Part shown: one piece after another, positions 1 through 5,426 of the stretch
Layout of the letters: each line of letters begins with the position of its first letter
Numbering within the stretch: the first letter of the stretch is position 1
DNA from: Candidatus Micrarchaeaceae archaeon
GTDB lineage: Archaea; Micrarchaeota; Micrarchaeia; Micrarchaeales; CABMGC01
Reading direction: 5' to 3'
NCBI GenBank assembly: GCA_027310795.1
Contig: DAIDAD010000030.1
Location: forward strand, 1-6,975
Length of the DNA: 6,975 nt
The notes under the pieces: model-generated
The model's input: only the letters and a program-made list of their open reading frames with translations
The model's database searches: none
Told to the model about the DNA's origin: nothing
Translations under genes and position numbers: made by a program

Positions 1-641
1 GCATGTGTTTCAGCCACATACTATTCCTGAGCAAGCACTACAGTAGTGCAGGAATAGTATCTTTCACCGCCCATTCTTTGGGAAACTGGAATTCAGAGGC
101 TATGGTCGGAGGCAAACCTGGCGCCCTTTCAACAGCTGCGCCAGAGCTGGTCAGGCTCTGCATGATGAACCTCAAAAAGAGTGCGCCTGAAACGATCAAC
201 ACTGTACTCGAAACAACGCACCACGGCCCTTTGTTGGACACCCCCTGCACATTCATAGAGCTTGGTGGAAATGATCATGCAATAAATGACATAAAACTTG
301 CAGAAATCCTTGGCAAGGCCGCGGCAGATTCAGCGTTCGCGCTTGCAGAATGCAACTCCGGATACAATCATGTGGCAATCGGCCTAGGAGGCAACCACTA
401 CCCTTCAAAATTCACAAAACTCTGCACTGAAAAAGGGTATGCATTCGGGCACATAATGCCCAGCCACGCTTTTATAAACGATGACGGCACAGACAATATC
501 GAAATGATAAGTCAGGCGGCCACAAGGAGCGACAGGGAGCCTGAGTTTGCAGTGATAGAGTGGAAGAGCTTCAATTCCATAGTGAGGAACAAGGTTCTCA
601 AGAAGCTGGGCGACATGGGAATGGATTATGAAAGGGTATGA
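1..641 (+). CDS. dtdA: D-aminoacyl-tRNA deacylase, archaeal GEK1/DTD2 type (5' end outside window)
   Basis: This enzyme removes D-amino acids wrongly attached to tRNA, a cytoplasmic proofreading step of translation; the archaeal/plant family is a zinc-dependent hydrolase unrelated in fold to bacterial Dtd. The reading frame is open at the left edge, so the ATG at base 3 is probably not the start. About 212 residues are visible against a usual length near 270, so roughly 50-60 N-terminal residues are missing. Seen in order are the FLSKH..S segment, the AHSLGNW motif, the GGKPGALS segment, the hallmark TTHHGP motif, FIELGG, the GLGGNHYPSKF motif and the GHIMPSHAF motif; the conserved histidines in these are the likely metal or catalytic residues. 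The C-terminal WKS...YERV ending is also family-like. The ELGG motif lacks the Trp that usually follows (EIGSxxxxW). The last 14 bases overlap the next gene, which suggests co-transcription. The family call is secure. Confidence 0.93.
   Translation, partial: MCFSHILFLSKHYSSAGIVSFTAHSLGNWNSEAMVGGKPGALSTAAPELVRLCMMNLKKSAPETINTVLETTHHGPLLDTPCTFIELGGNDHAINDIKLAEILGKAAADSAFALAECNSGYNHVAIGLGGNHYPSKFTKLCTEKGYAFGHIMPSHAFINDDGTDNIEMISQAATRSDREPEFAVIEWKSFNSIVRNKVLKKLGDMGMDYERV
18..60. repeat. Nested inverted repeat (large potential hairpin) inside dtdA
   Basis: Bases 18-29 (ATACTATTCCTG) are the exact reverse complement of bases 49-60. Between them lies a second perfect inverted repeat, GCACTAC at 35-41 and GTAGTGC at 43-49, around a single A at 42. 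Base 49 can pair with only one arm, so the fold is about 11 outer base pairs, a six-base bulge on the left side (29-34), then an inner stem closed by a loop of about three bases. The repeat lies wholly in coding sequence whose translation matches the DtdA family on both sides, so it is not an obvious insertion. Its function is unknown. Confidence 0.8.
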
Positions 642-2628
642 AATACTTGCATTCATGATTGCGGCATCGCTTATAATCAACAGCGCAGCAGCTCAGTACT
701 GGTTCCAGTTCGGAGCCACAGGCGACCAGGCTGCATATTACAACACCGGCGCAGGCGTGACGATAAAAACAGCGCAGCAGCCAGGCGTAAGCGACGGCTC
801 CATGGGTTTCTGGGCCGGGGAGAACCTTGCAAACGGTGCATTCATACAGACAGGTTACGTCATAGAAAACCAGTCAGGCAGCTACCCTTCATACTGCACG
901 ATATCAAAGTGCACAGGTTACGAATACCTGAAGAAAGGCGATGCGGAATGGTTCTACGAATATTTCGAGCCAGGCTCAAATTCCTCAGGGTTCCTTGGCG
1001 CGCTGGGACCAGACGCATCTGCAGGAACTAACGGCACCATCAACAGGTATTCATTCTACTATTCCCAAGGTAACTGGCACTTCCTTTTCAATGGCAATGA
1101 AATAGGCAGCGTAGACCTCGGCACAGGCTCATCAGGGACAAATGCGCCAGTGGCATTCGGCGAACTTGCGAATACCTCCAGCAACAATGAATACATAGCC
1201 CCTGTGGAATTCACAAACCTCTCTTTCTACAACGAATTCGGCAGCGAGATGCCTCTCCCAAAAGGCTACTCGTACATAGGCTATGGCATCGGCAGCGATA
1301 AGTCGCTGCAGAATCCGTACAGCGTTTCAGAGGTAGGGCAGAGGGTGAACTACTTCCAAGTGGGGTCTGGGCTGAACCAGTCGTCTAACGGCTACGAGCT
1401 GTGGAGCCTTGGCTACCATCTGAGGACAGTATCCAAATACGGCACAGGGAACTCCAACGCAAGCTACCGCGCATATGCAACAGAGGTGATATCAGAACCG
1501 GAATACGTCTACATAAATAATGGAACACGAGCGAAGTTCACCGGCTGGGTCGGCACGGGTTCGGGCTCCTACACAGGTGCTAGCAATGTTGCACAGGTAT
1601 CGATGTCAAGCAACATAACGGAATATGCAGGATGGCAGGTGCAGTACCTTTTCACAGTCAATTCATCATACGGCCAGACAAACGGCACAGGCTGGTATGA
1701 ATCAGGTTCAACAGCGTATTATGCGATAAGCAACTCCACAGTATATGAAAACAGCTCTGCAAGGTTCGCCTTCGAGGGCTGGAGCAATGGCAACAGGAAT
1801 ACCTCAGGTACTGTATCGATTACCGCACCATACTCTGTAAATACCTCCTTTTCGAAAGAGTATTACGTGAGCGCACATGCGGCTTACGGCAACCTGACAG
1901 GGACAGGATGGTACAAAGACGGCGCACCTGCCGCAATCTCAATAACAGGCTACATCGCAAATAAAACCGTAAACTCTAGGTCATCATTCTATGCATGGGA
2001 CAACGGCTCCGCAACCCCGTACCTGAGCTTCATAGTGCACGCGCCAGTGAACATAACTGCGATATTCAAGAGTCAGTACCTTGTGCAGCTTGATGCGATA
2101 GACGCATACGGCAACGAGGTATTCCCTTCAAACATATACATAGACAATTCCCCTGTAAACACGACAACGTTCCTGTTCTCAGGCACGAATTATACGGTCA
2201 ACGGTGCGTATTACAAGGGCACGTACATAAAACTTGACCAGGCGATAAGCGCAAACAGCCGAAAGACCATATTCATATCATTGCCGATATACAACATAAA
2301 CCTCACAGCAACGGACATGTTCGGCATGCCTGCAAACGCAACTGTGTACTTGAACTTTGCAAATGGCACATCAAGATACCTGCAGCTCGGCAGCAGCGGC
2401 AGGGCTGCCGTGTCAGAAGTGCCTTACGGTTATCTCAACATAAGCGCTACATATTCCGGGCTGACTGAACACGCATCCACGGATTCAGGCAGCAACATCA
2501 AGTTAACATTCGTATCGATATACGACATAGCTGCATTCGCAGCAATAATAGTGCTCGCGTTCCTGCTGTATTTCGCGTCAAAGTCGATAATGCACGGCCC
2601 TGGCGCCTCCAAAAGGCAAAAATTATAA
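628..2628 (+). CDS. Large secreted repeat protein with C-terminal membrane anchor (putative cell-surface glycoprotein)
   Basis: A 666-residue protein I cannot assign to a named family. Residues 1-22 form a signal peptide: a Lys at position 2, a hydrophobic core and a likely cleavage after SAAA before Gln23. The start at 628 is preferred over the in-frame ATG at 655, which would remove the charged end and much of the signal peptide. Residues 23-250 form a Tyr/Gly/Asn-rich domain, possibly a beta-sandwich, with the protein's only two cysteines (C90, C95). Four diverged beta-rich units begin near Y263, Y340, Y413 and Y484, resembling InlB-type/'bacterial repeat' modules (GTGWY and F.GW cores). 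Residues 552-625 resemble a carboxypeptidase-regulatory-like or Ig-like beta domain. A single membrane helix spans about 631-652, followed by a short basic tail. There are 25 N-X-S/T sequons, as expected of a glycosylated archaeal exterior protein. Adhesion or cell-envelope structure is inference. The gene overlaps dtdA by 14 bases. Confidence 0.85.
   Translation: MKGYEILAFMIAASLIINSAAAQYWFQFGATGDQAAYYNTGAGVTIKTAQQPGVSDGSMGFWAGENLANGAFIQTGYVIENQSGSYPSYCTISKCTGYEYLKKGDAEWFYEYFEPGSNSSGFLGALGPDASAGTNGTINRYSFYYSQGNWHFLFNGNEIGSVDLGTGSSGTNAPVAFGELANTSSNNEYIAPVEFTNLSFYNEFGSEMPLPKGYSYIGYGIGSDKSLQNPYSVSEVGQRVNYFQVGSGLNQSSNGYELWSLGYHLRTVSKYGTGNSNASYRAYATEVISEPEYVYINNGTRAKFTGWVGTGSGSYTGASNVAQVSMSSNITEYAGWQVQYLFTVNSSYGQTNGTGWYESGSTAYYAISNSTVYENSSARFAFEGWSNGNRNTSGTVSITAPYSVNTSFSKEYYVSAHAAYGNLTGTGWYKDGAPAAISITGYIANKTVNSRSSFYAWDNGSATPYLSFIVHAPVNITAIFKSQYLVQLDAIDAYGNEVFPSNIYIDNSPVNTTTFLFSGTNYTVNGAYYKGTYIKLDQAISANSRKTIFISLPIYNINLTATDMFGMPANATVYLNFANGTSRYLQLGSSGRAAVSEVPYGYLNISATYSGLTEHASTDSGSNIKLTFVSIYDIAAFAAIIVLAFLLYFASKSIMHGPGASKRQKL
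1414..2080 (+). repeat. Three tandem diverged InlB-like repeat units in the surface protein (start of a fourth)
   Basis: The units begin at residues Y263, Y340 and Y413 of the 666-residue protein, and a further one starts at Y484, giving regular spacing of 77, 73 and 71 residues. Each begins with a Y-x-[LV]-x-[TSQ] strand followed by a YG pair. Units two and three then carry a GTGWY motif. Later parts of units carry F.GW or FYAWDNG segments and end in a strand before the next Tyr. The similarity is at protein level only; the DNA is strongly diverged, so the duplication is old. The fourth unit keeps only its beginning before the sequence changes to another beta-rich domain. Confidence 0.65.
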
Positions 2629-2636
2629 CCCTTGCC
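2615..2636 (+). promoter_or_regulatory. Candidate TATA element flanked by a short inverted repeat, upstream of the DJ-1-like gene
   Basis: An A-rich stretch running into TTATAA (about 2619-2628) lies 28-38 bases before the ATG at 2657, a distance that fits an archaeal TATA box with a very short leader. GGCAA at 2615-2619 and TTGCC at 2632-2636 form a five-base inverted repeat around it, which could be an operator or chance. The element overlaps the stop codon of the upstream surface protein gene, so read-through transcription is equally possible. Confidence 0.35.
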
Positions 2637-2656
2637 AAAGATAATGTATTGGTCTT

Positions 2657-3178
2657 ATGCGAATGGCAATCCTCATACCCCCGAAAGATTTCAAGGACGA
2701 ATCGGTATCTGCAGCAAAGAACATGCTTGAAAAATGGGGCATAGAAACCGTCATAACGAGCTACTCAACAAAGGAGTGCAGGGGCTACCATGGCGCGGTT
2801 TACATGCCGAAGCTCAACGCTGGGCGCATGAAGAGCAGCGACTTCGACGGCATACTCTTAATAGATGGCGTAGGCGTAGACTCCTATAAGCTTTATGATT
2901 TCAGACCGCTCCTTGATACAATTTCCGTTTTTGCGAACACCGGCAAGATAGTCGCAGGAATAAGCAATGCGATAAAGATAATGGCAAGGGCGAACATAAT
3001 CTCAGACCTGAAGATAGCGGTCCCGAAGGACGAAGAGGCGAAGAGGCTCGTGCAGCTTTACCACGGCAAGGCCTCTGAGAATTACATAGAGGAGCAGAAG
3101 AACATACTCACGCTCAGCGATTCTGAAAAAGTTGATCAGCTGTCAGAAATGATAGTGAAGAAACTAGGCGCAAAATAA
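2657..3178 (+). CDS. DJ-1/PfpI-fold protein, probably lacking the usual catalytic residues
   Basis: A 173-residue cytoplasmic protein with no signal peptide or membrane segment. It follows the class I glutamine-amidotransferase-like (DJ-1/PfpI) pattern: an N-terminal MAILIPP strand, KWGIETVITS, the SDFDGILLIDG strand-turn, GKIVAGISNAIKIMARANII (the nucleophile elbow and following helix), and a C-terminal helix. Family members are proteases, chaperones, glyoxalases or deglycases that use Cys in an A-I-C-H elbow with a nearby Glu. Here the elbow reads GISN, so Ser103 and Asn104 replace Cys and His, and Lys13 sits where the PfpI Glu aligns by eye. The usual GG of the LPGG turn is IDGVG. A non-enzymatic, binding or structural role, or a serine-based activity, is inference. 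The ATG at 2657 gives MRMAIL; an alternative ATG at 2663 removes two residues. No strong ribosome-binding site precedes it. It lies 28 bases after the surface protein gene. Confidence 0.75.
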   Translation: MRMAILIPPKDFKDESVSAAKNMLEKWGIETVITSYSTKECRGYHGAVYMPKLNAGRMKSSDFDGILLIDGVGVDSYKLYDFRPLLDTISVFANTGKIVAGISNAIKIMARANIISDLKIAVPKDEEAKRLVQLYHGKASENYIEEQKNILTLSDSEKVDQLSEMIVKKLGAK

Positions 3179-3180
3179 AT
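3171..3180 (-). terminator. Possible T-rich transcription terminator for the minus-strand RNase P gene
   Basis: Read on the minus strand, ATTTATTTTG begins eight bases after the stop codon of the RNase P protein gene. Archaeal RNA polymerase commonly terminates at T-rich stretches without a hairpin, so this is a plausible site. It lies partly within the 3' end of the convergent plus-strand gene. The T run is short and interrupted, so the call is weak. Confidence 0.25.
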
Positions 3181-3187
3181 CCAGGAT

Positions 3188-3544
3188 TCATTTATAGAAA
3201 ATATGCCTCTCAGCGCCGCATTCGCACTTGTAAGCGACATAGCCGCCGCTTGAAACTGCACGTACAACGGCATTTACTCCTGGGACAAGAGGGCTGTGGC
3301 ACTTTCTGCATACCTGCACCTTCAATGTTTTTGGAATGCCTACCTTATAATGCGAACTTATCTCTTCTGCTATCCGCACATACCTCTTCCCCATCCCGCT
3401 CATCGGGCTATTCTTATTCAAGGATTCCTTTGCAAGCGACAGCAACCTCGATATCCTGTAGTCTGCCATCTCCTTCTGCACCCTGCTGCCTTTCAACAAA
3501 CCACCTTCACCTACTCCTTCCCGCTCCCCTTCCTGCCCTGGCAT
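3188..3544 (-). CDS. rnp4: Ribonuclease P protein component 4 (Rpp21/Rpr2 family)
   Basis: A protein subunit of archaeal RNase P, which trims the 5' leader from precursor tRNAs together with the RNase P RNA; RNP4 pairs with RNP1 (Rpp29). In the ATG-started numbering, residues 31-66 are the N-terminal helical part (ISRLLSLAKE, KRYVRIAEEIS). They are followed by the GIPKTLK linker and the zinc region with C79xxC82, the conserved LVPGVNAVVR segment, and C107/C109. The second cysteine pair is C-x-C, where the family usually has C-x-x-C. The start is uncertain. The ATG at 3544 overlaps the upstream gene by 38 bases, has no ribosome-binding site, and adds a low-complexity Gly/Glu stretch. A TTG at 3499 has GGTGA seven bases upstream and gives an N-terminus of more usual length. 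An ATG at 3469 would cut into the helical region. The maximal ATG frame is listed. Its stop faces the convergent gene's stop across nine bases. Confidence 0.86.
   Translation of the reverse strand: MPGQEGEREGVGEGGLLKGSRVQKEMADYRISRLLSLAKESLNKNSPMSGMGKRYVRIAEEISSHYKVGIPKTLKVQVCRKCHSPLVPGVNAVVRAVSSGGYVAYKCECGAERHIFYK
3507..3511 (-). promoter_or_regulatory. GGTGA ribosome-binding site suggesting a TTG start for rnp4
   Basis: On the minus strand GGTGA, which matches the core complementary to the archaeal 16S rRNA tail, lies at 3511-3507. It includes the TGA stop of the upstream surface protein gene and ends seven bases before a TTG at 3499. This would couple termination of one gene to initiation of the next and remove the overlap implied by the ATG at 3544. 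It is inferred from spacing and match only. Confidence 0.4.
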
Positions 3545-4238
3545 TTCTGATTACAAGATAAGCTATTGCCAATATTATGATCATCACGATTATTGCAGGC
3601 GCTGCGTATGATCCGCCGCTGCCATTCGAAACCGCTGCGGTAGTAGTCGCTGCTGACGTTGTTGAATTCACAGTATAGGCGCTGGTCGCCGCAGTGCTTT
3701 GGCCGCTCCCAGGATAAACTGTGGTGGGCTGAGCTGTCGTCGTACCTGGTGCAGTAGTCCCTGCCGTCCCGTTCCTTATGCGTGCCTGGATCATTGTTAT
3801 ATTCACATATGCGCCGTAAAGCGACCTGTTGACTATCGATACGTTGACAGTCTCAGTGTAATTGGTCGGGTCGCCGCCATATGCCCTTAGCTGTATGCTG
3901 TACCTGTTGTTCGGGGTGAGCGCCGTCGGCTGTATCAGCAGCTGCCCGAAGAAAGGCGGAAAGCCTGTGTTGTTGAGCAGCTCGACGCTCATGTTGTATA
4001 TTGTAAACGAGCTCTGGTTGATTATGTTGAGCGTGGTATAGCTTGAGTTCCCACTTATCGGGTACACCAGGAAGTTTACGTACTTGTTCTGGTAATTCGG
4101 GATTACCATCGAAGTGTTGATCGCTATGGTAGAATGCCCAGTCACCGTTGAATTTGGGACAGAGGAAACATTTGCACCATGCGCCATTGCAAAAGGCATC
4201 ACAATCAGCATGACAAATGCCAGCAACATTCTATACAT
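3507..4238 (-). CDS. Secreted Ser/Thr-stalked membrane-anchored protein (putative surface glycoprotein)
   Basis: A 243-residue protein of no family I recognise. Residues 1-19 are a signal peptide with Arg3, a hydrophobic core and an AMA cleavage site before His20. Residues 20-155 form an ectodomain rich in Asn, Tyr and Ile with no cysteines and many N-X-S/T sequons (about 14 in the whole protein). It is probably an all-beta fold resembling archaeal domains that carry NxxxYTTLNIINQS-like strands. Residues 156-209 form a Thr/Ser/Ala/Gly/Pro-rich stalk typical of O-glycosylated cell-wall spanning linkers. One membrane helix lies at about 212-231, and the basic tail RNARAGRGAGRSR fixes the C-terminus inside. 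The ATG at 4238 is preceded by GGTG and by a TATA element about 30 bases upstream, supporting this start and independent transcription from dnaJ. The 3' end overlaps the longest version of rnp4. A role at the cell surface is likely; ligand or partner is unknown. Confidence 0.82.
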   Translation of the reverse strand: MYRMLLAFVMLIVMPFAMAHGANVSSVPNSTVTGHSTIAINTSMVIPNYQNKYVNFLVYPISGNSSYTTLNIINQSSFTIYNMSVELLNNTGFPPFFGQLLIQPTALTPNNRYSIQLRAYGGDPTNYTETVNVSIVNRSLYGAYVNITMIQARIRNGTAGTTAPGTTTAQPTTVYPGSGQSTAATSAYTVNSTTSAATTTAAVSNGSGGSYAAPAIIVMIIILAIAYLVIRNARAGRGAGRSR

Positions 4239-4256
4239 CGCACCGCATATAGATTG

Positions 4257-4284
4257 AATTCGGAATTTAAATAACTTGTCTTCC
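4257..4284 (-). promoter_or_regulatory. Archaeal promoter (BRE/TATA) for the 243-residue surface protein gene
   Basis: On the minus strand a purine-rich GGAAGACAAG (4284-4275) resembling a BRE runs directly into TTATTTAAATT (4274-4264), a good archaeal TATA box. Its centre lies about 31 bases before the ATG at 4238, so transcription would begin only a few bases upstream of the start codon. Immediately downstream AATTC-G-GAATT (4257-4267) makes a small palindrome overlapping the box edge. The element fills the 45-base gap after the dnaJ stop codon and suggests that the surface gene and rnp4 form a separate unit from the chaperones. Confidence 0.6.
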
Positions 4285-5411
4285 TAGCCGAAGAGCCCGA
4301 ACTTCTTTTTGCCGTCGCCTTTGCGCGACTCTCCTATGTCCCTGAACCTCTCCATCAGCTCCCTTTCCTCACGTGAAAGCTCCTTCGGCAGCTCTACGCT
4401 TACAACCGCTATCTCATCGCCTATGCTGCCCCCGTTGAGCCTTTTTATGCCCTCGCCTCTAATAAGTATCCTCCTGCCCGGCTGCGTGCCCTTCTCTATC
4501 TCTATCTCTTTTTTACCGCCGATGAGCGTATGGACCGGAACCCTGCCGCCAAGAACAGCGGTGTAGAAAGGCACGTTCACCATGGCAATGACATCATCGC
4601 CGTTTCTTTGGAACACAGGATGCGGGAGTTCGCGTATCTCTATGTAAAGATCGCCATCGCCATCAGGCCCGAAATCACCCATGCTTTCTAATCTAAGCCT
4701 CATGCCGTTCGTTACGCCCGCAGGTATGTTCACTTCTACGTTTTCAGTGGTTATCACGCCTCCCTTGCCAGAGCAGGTCTTGCATGCCTTCTCATAATAT
4801 GTGCCTCTGCCGCCGCACTCTCCGCACGTTGTCACTGTGTTGATGCTTCCGAACATTGAGCGCTGCTGCCTGGTCATGTATCCTGAACCTTTGCACCGCC
4901 TGCACTTCACGGGTTTTGATCCAGGCTCGCCCCCCTTTCCCGAACACCTGCTGCATCTCTTAAGATGCCTTACGCTTATGCTCTTCTTCGCGCCCCTTGC
5001 TATATCCTCGAGGCCAAGGTCAATCCTGTACAGTATGCTCTGCCCTGTATTCTTAGACTGCTGCTGCCCTCCGAAGAAGCTGCCGAAAAGGTCCTCTGAC
5101 CCGAAGCCGCCGAAATTGACATTCACGCCCATTTCACGGAAGATGTCTTCGAAATTAAAGCCGCGGAATATGTCTTCCTGTGAGAACTGCCTGTTGAATG
5201 CCTCAGGCCCATATGCATCATACTGCTTTCTCTTCTCTTCGCTGCCCAAGACCGCATATGCTTCATTTATATCCTGCATCTTCACCTTTGCGTCTTCGTT
5301 CTTGTTGACGTCAGGATGGTACTTCAGGACGAGCTTCCTGTATGCGTCCTTTATCTGCGCCTGGCTAGCGTTTTTCTGTATTCCCAGTACATCGTAGTAG
5401 TTCTTAGCCAT
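4284..5411 (-). CDS. dnaJ: Chaperone protein DnaJ (type A Hsp40)
   Basis: The co-chaperone that binds unfolded proteins and stimulates ATP hydrolysis by DnaK in the cytoplasm. At 375 residues it is complete and of normal length. Residues 1-70 are the J domain with the essential HPD at 32-34. Residues about 72-120 are the Gly/Phe-rich linker (FRGF, FGGFG, LFGSFFGG). The zinc-binding region has all four CxxCxGxG motifs, at 153-160, 170-177, 196-203 and 210-217. The substrate-binding C-terminal domains follow (VNIPAGVTNGMRLR, GDLYIEI, PHPVFQRNGDDV, GGRVPVHT). The end is Lys-rich and finishes in FGLFG. The start is secure: MAKNYYDVLG is the canonical N-terminus, and a GAGGT ribosome-binding site lies ten bases before it. 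It begins 14 bases after the dnaK stop, so the two form an operon. No grpE is visible; it could lie beyond the right edge. Confidence 0.97.
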   Translation of the reverse strand: MAKNYYDVLGIQKNASQAQIKDAYRKLVLKYHPDVNKNEDAKVKMQDINEAYAVLGSEEKRKQYDAYGPEAFNRQFSQEDIFRGFNFEDIFREMGVNVNFGGFGSEDLFGSFFGGQQQSKNTGQSILYRIDLGLEDIARGAKKSISVRHLKRCSRCSGKGGEPGSKPVKCRRCKGSGYMTRQQRSMFGSINTVTTCGECGGRGTYYEKACKTCSGKGGVITTENVEVNIPAGVTNGMRLRLESMGDFGPDGDGDLYIEIRELPHPVFQRNGDDVIAMVNVPFYTAVLGGRVPVHTLIGGKKEIEIEKGTQPGRRILIRGEGIKRLNGGSIGDEIAVVSVELPKELSREERELMERFRDIGESRKGDGKKKFGLFG

Positions 5412-5421
5412 GCCATTCCTG

Positions 5422-5426
5422 ACCTC
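5422..5426 (-). promoter_or_regulatory. Ribosome-binding site of dnaJ
   Basis: GAGGT on the minus strand lies ten bases before the dnaJ ATG, its first base being the last base of the dnaK TAG stop codon. The tight spacing suggests translational coupling of the two chaperone genes, and the site confirms the dnaJ start. Confidence 0.6.

Noticed and set aside
18..60. Bulge-helix-bulge intron splicing motif in the dtdA hairpin
   Set aside because: The canonical motif needs two three-base bulges on opposite strands separated by four base pairs. This hairpin has one six-base bulge on one side, and the protein reads through without interruption.
2641..3178. Active intracellular protease or deglycase annotation (pfpI) for the DJ-1-like gene
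   Set aside because: The nucleophilic Cys and adjacent His are absent, so transferring the enzymatic name would mislead.
3250..3561. Plus-strand frames of 103 and 84 residues opposite rnp4
   Set aside because: The opposite strand encodes a recognisable RNase P protein; the plus-strand translations are low-complexity Ser/Pro/Leu/His and match nothing I recognise.
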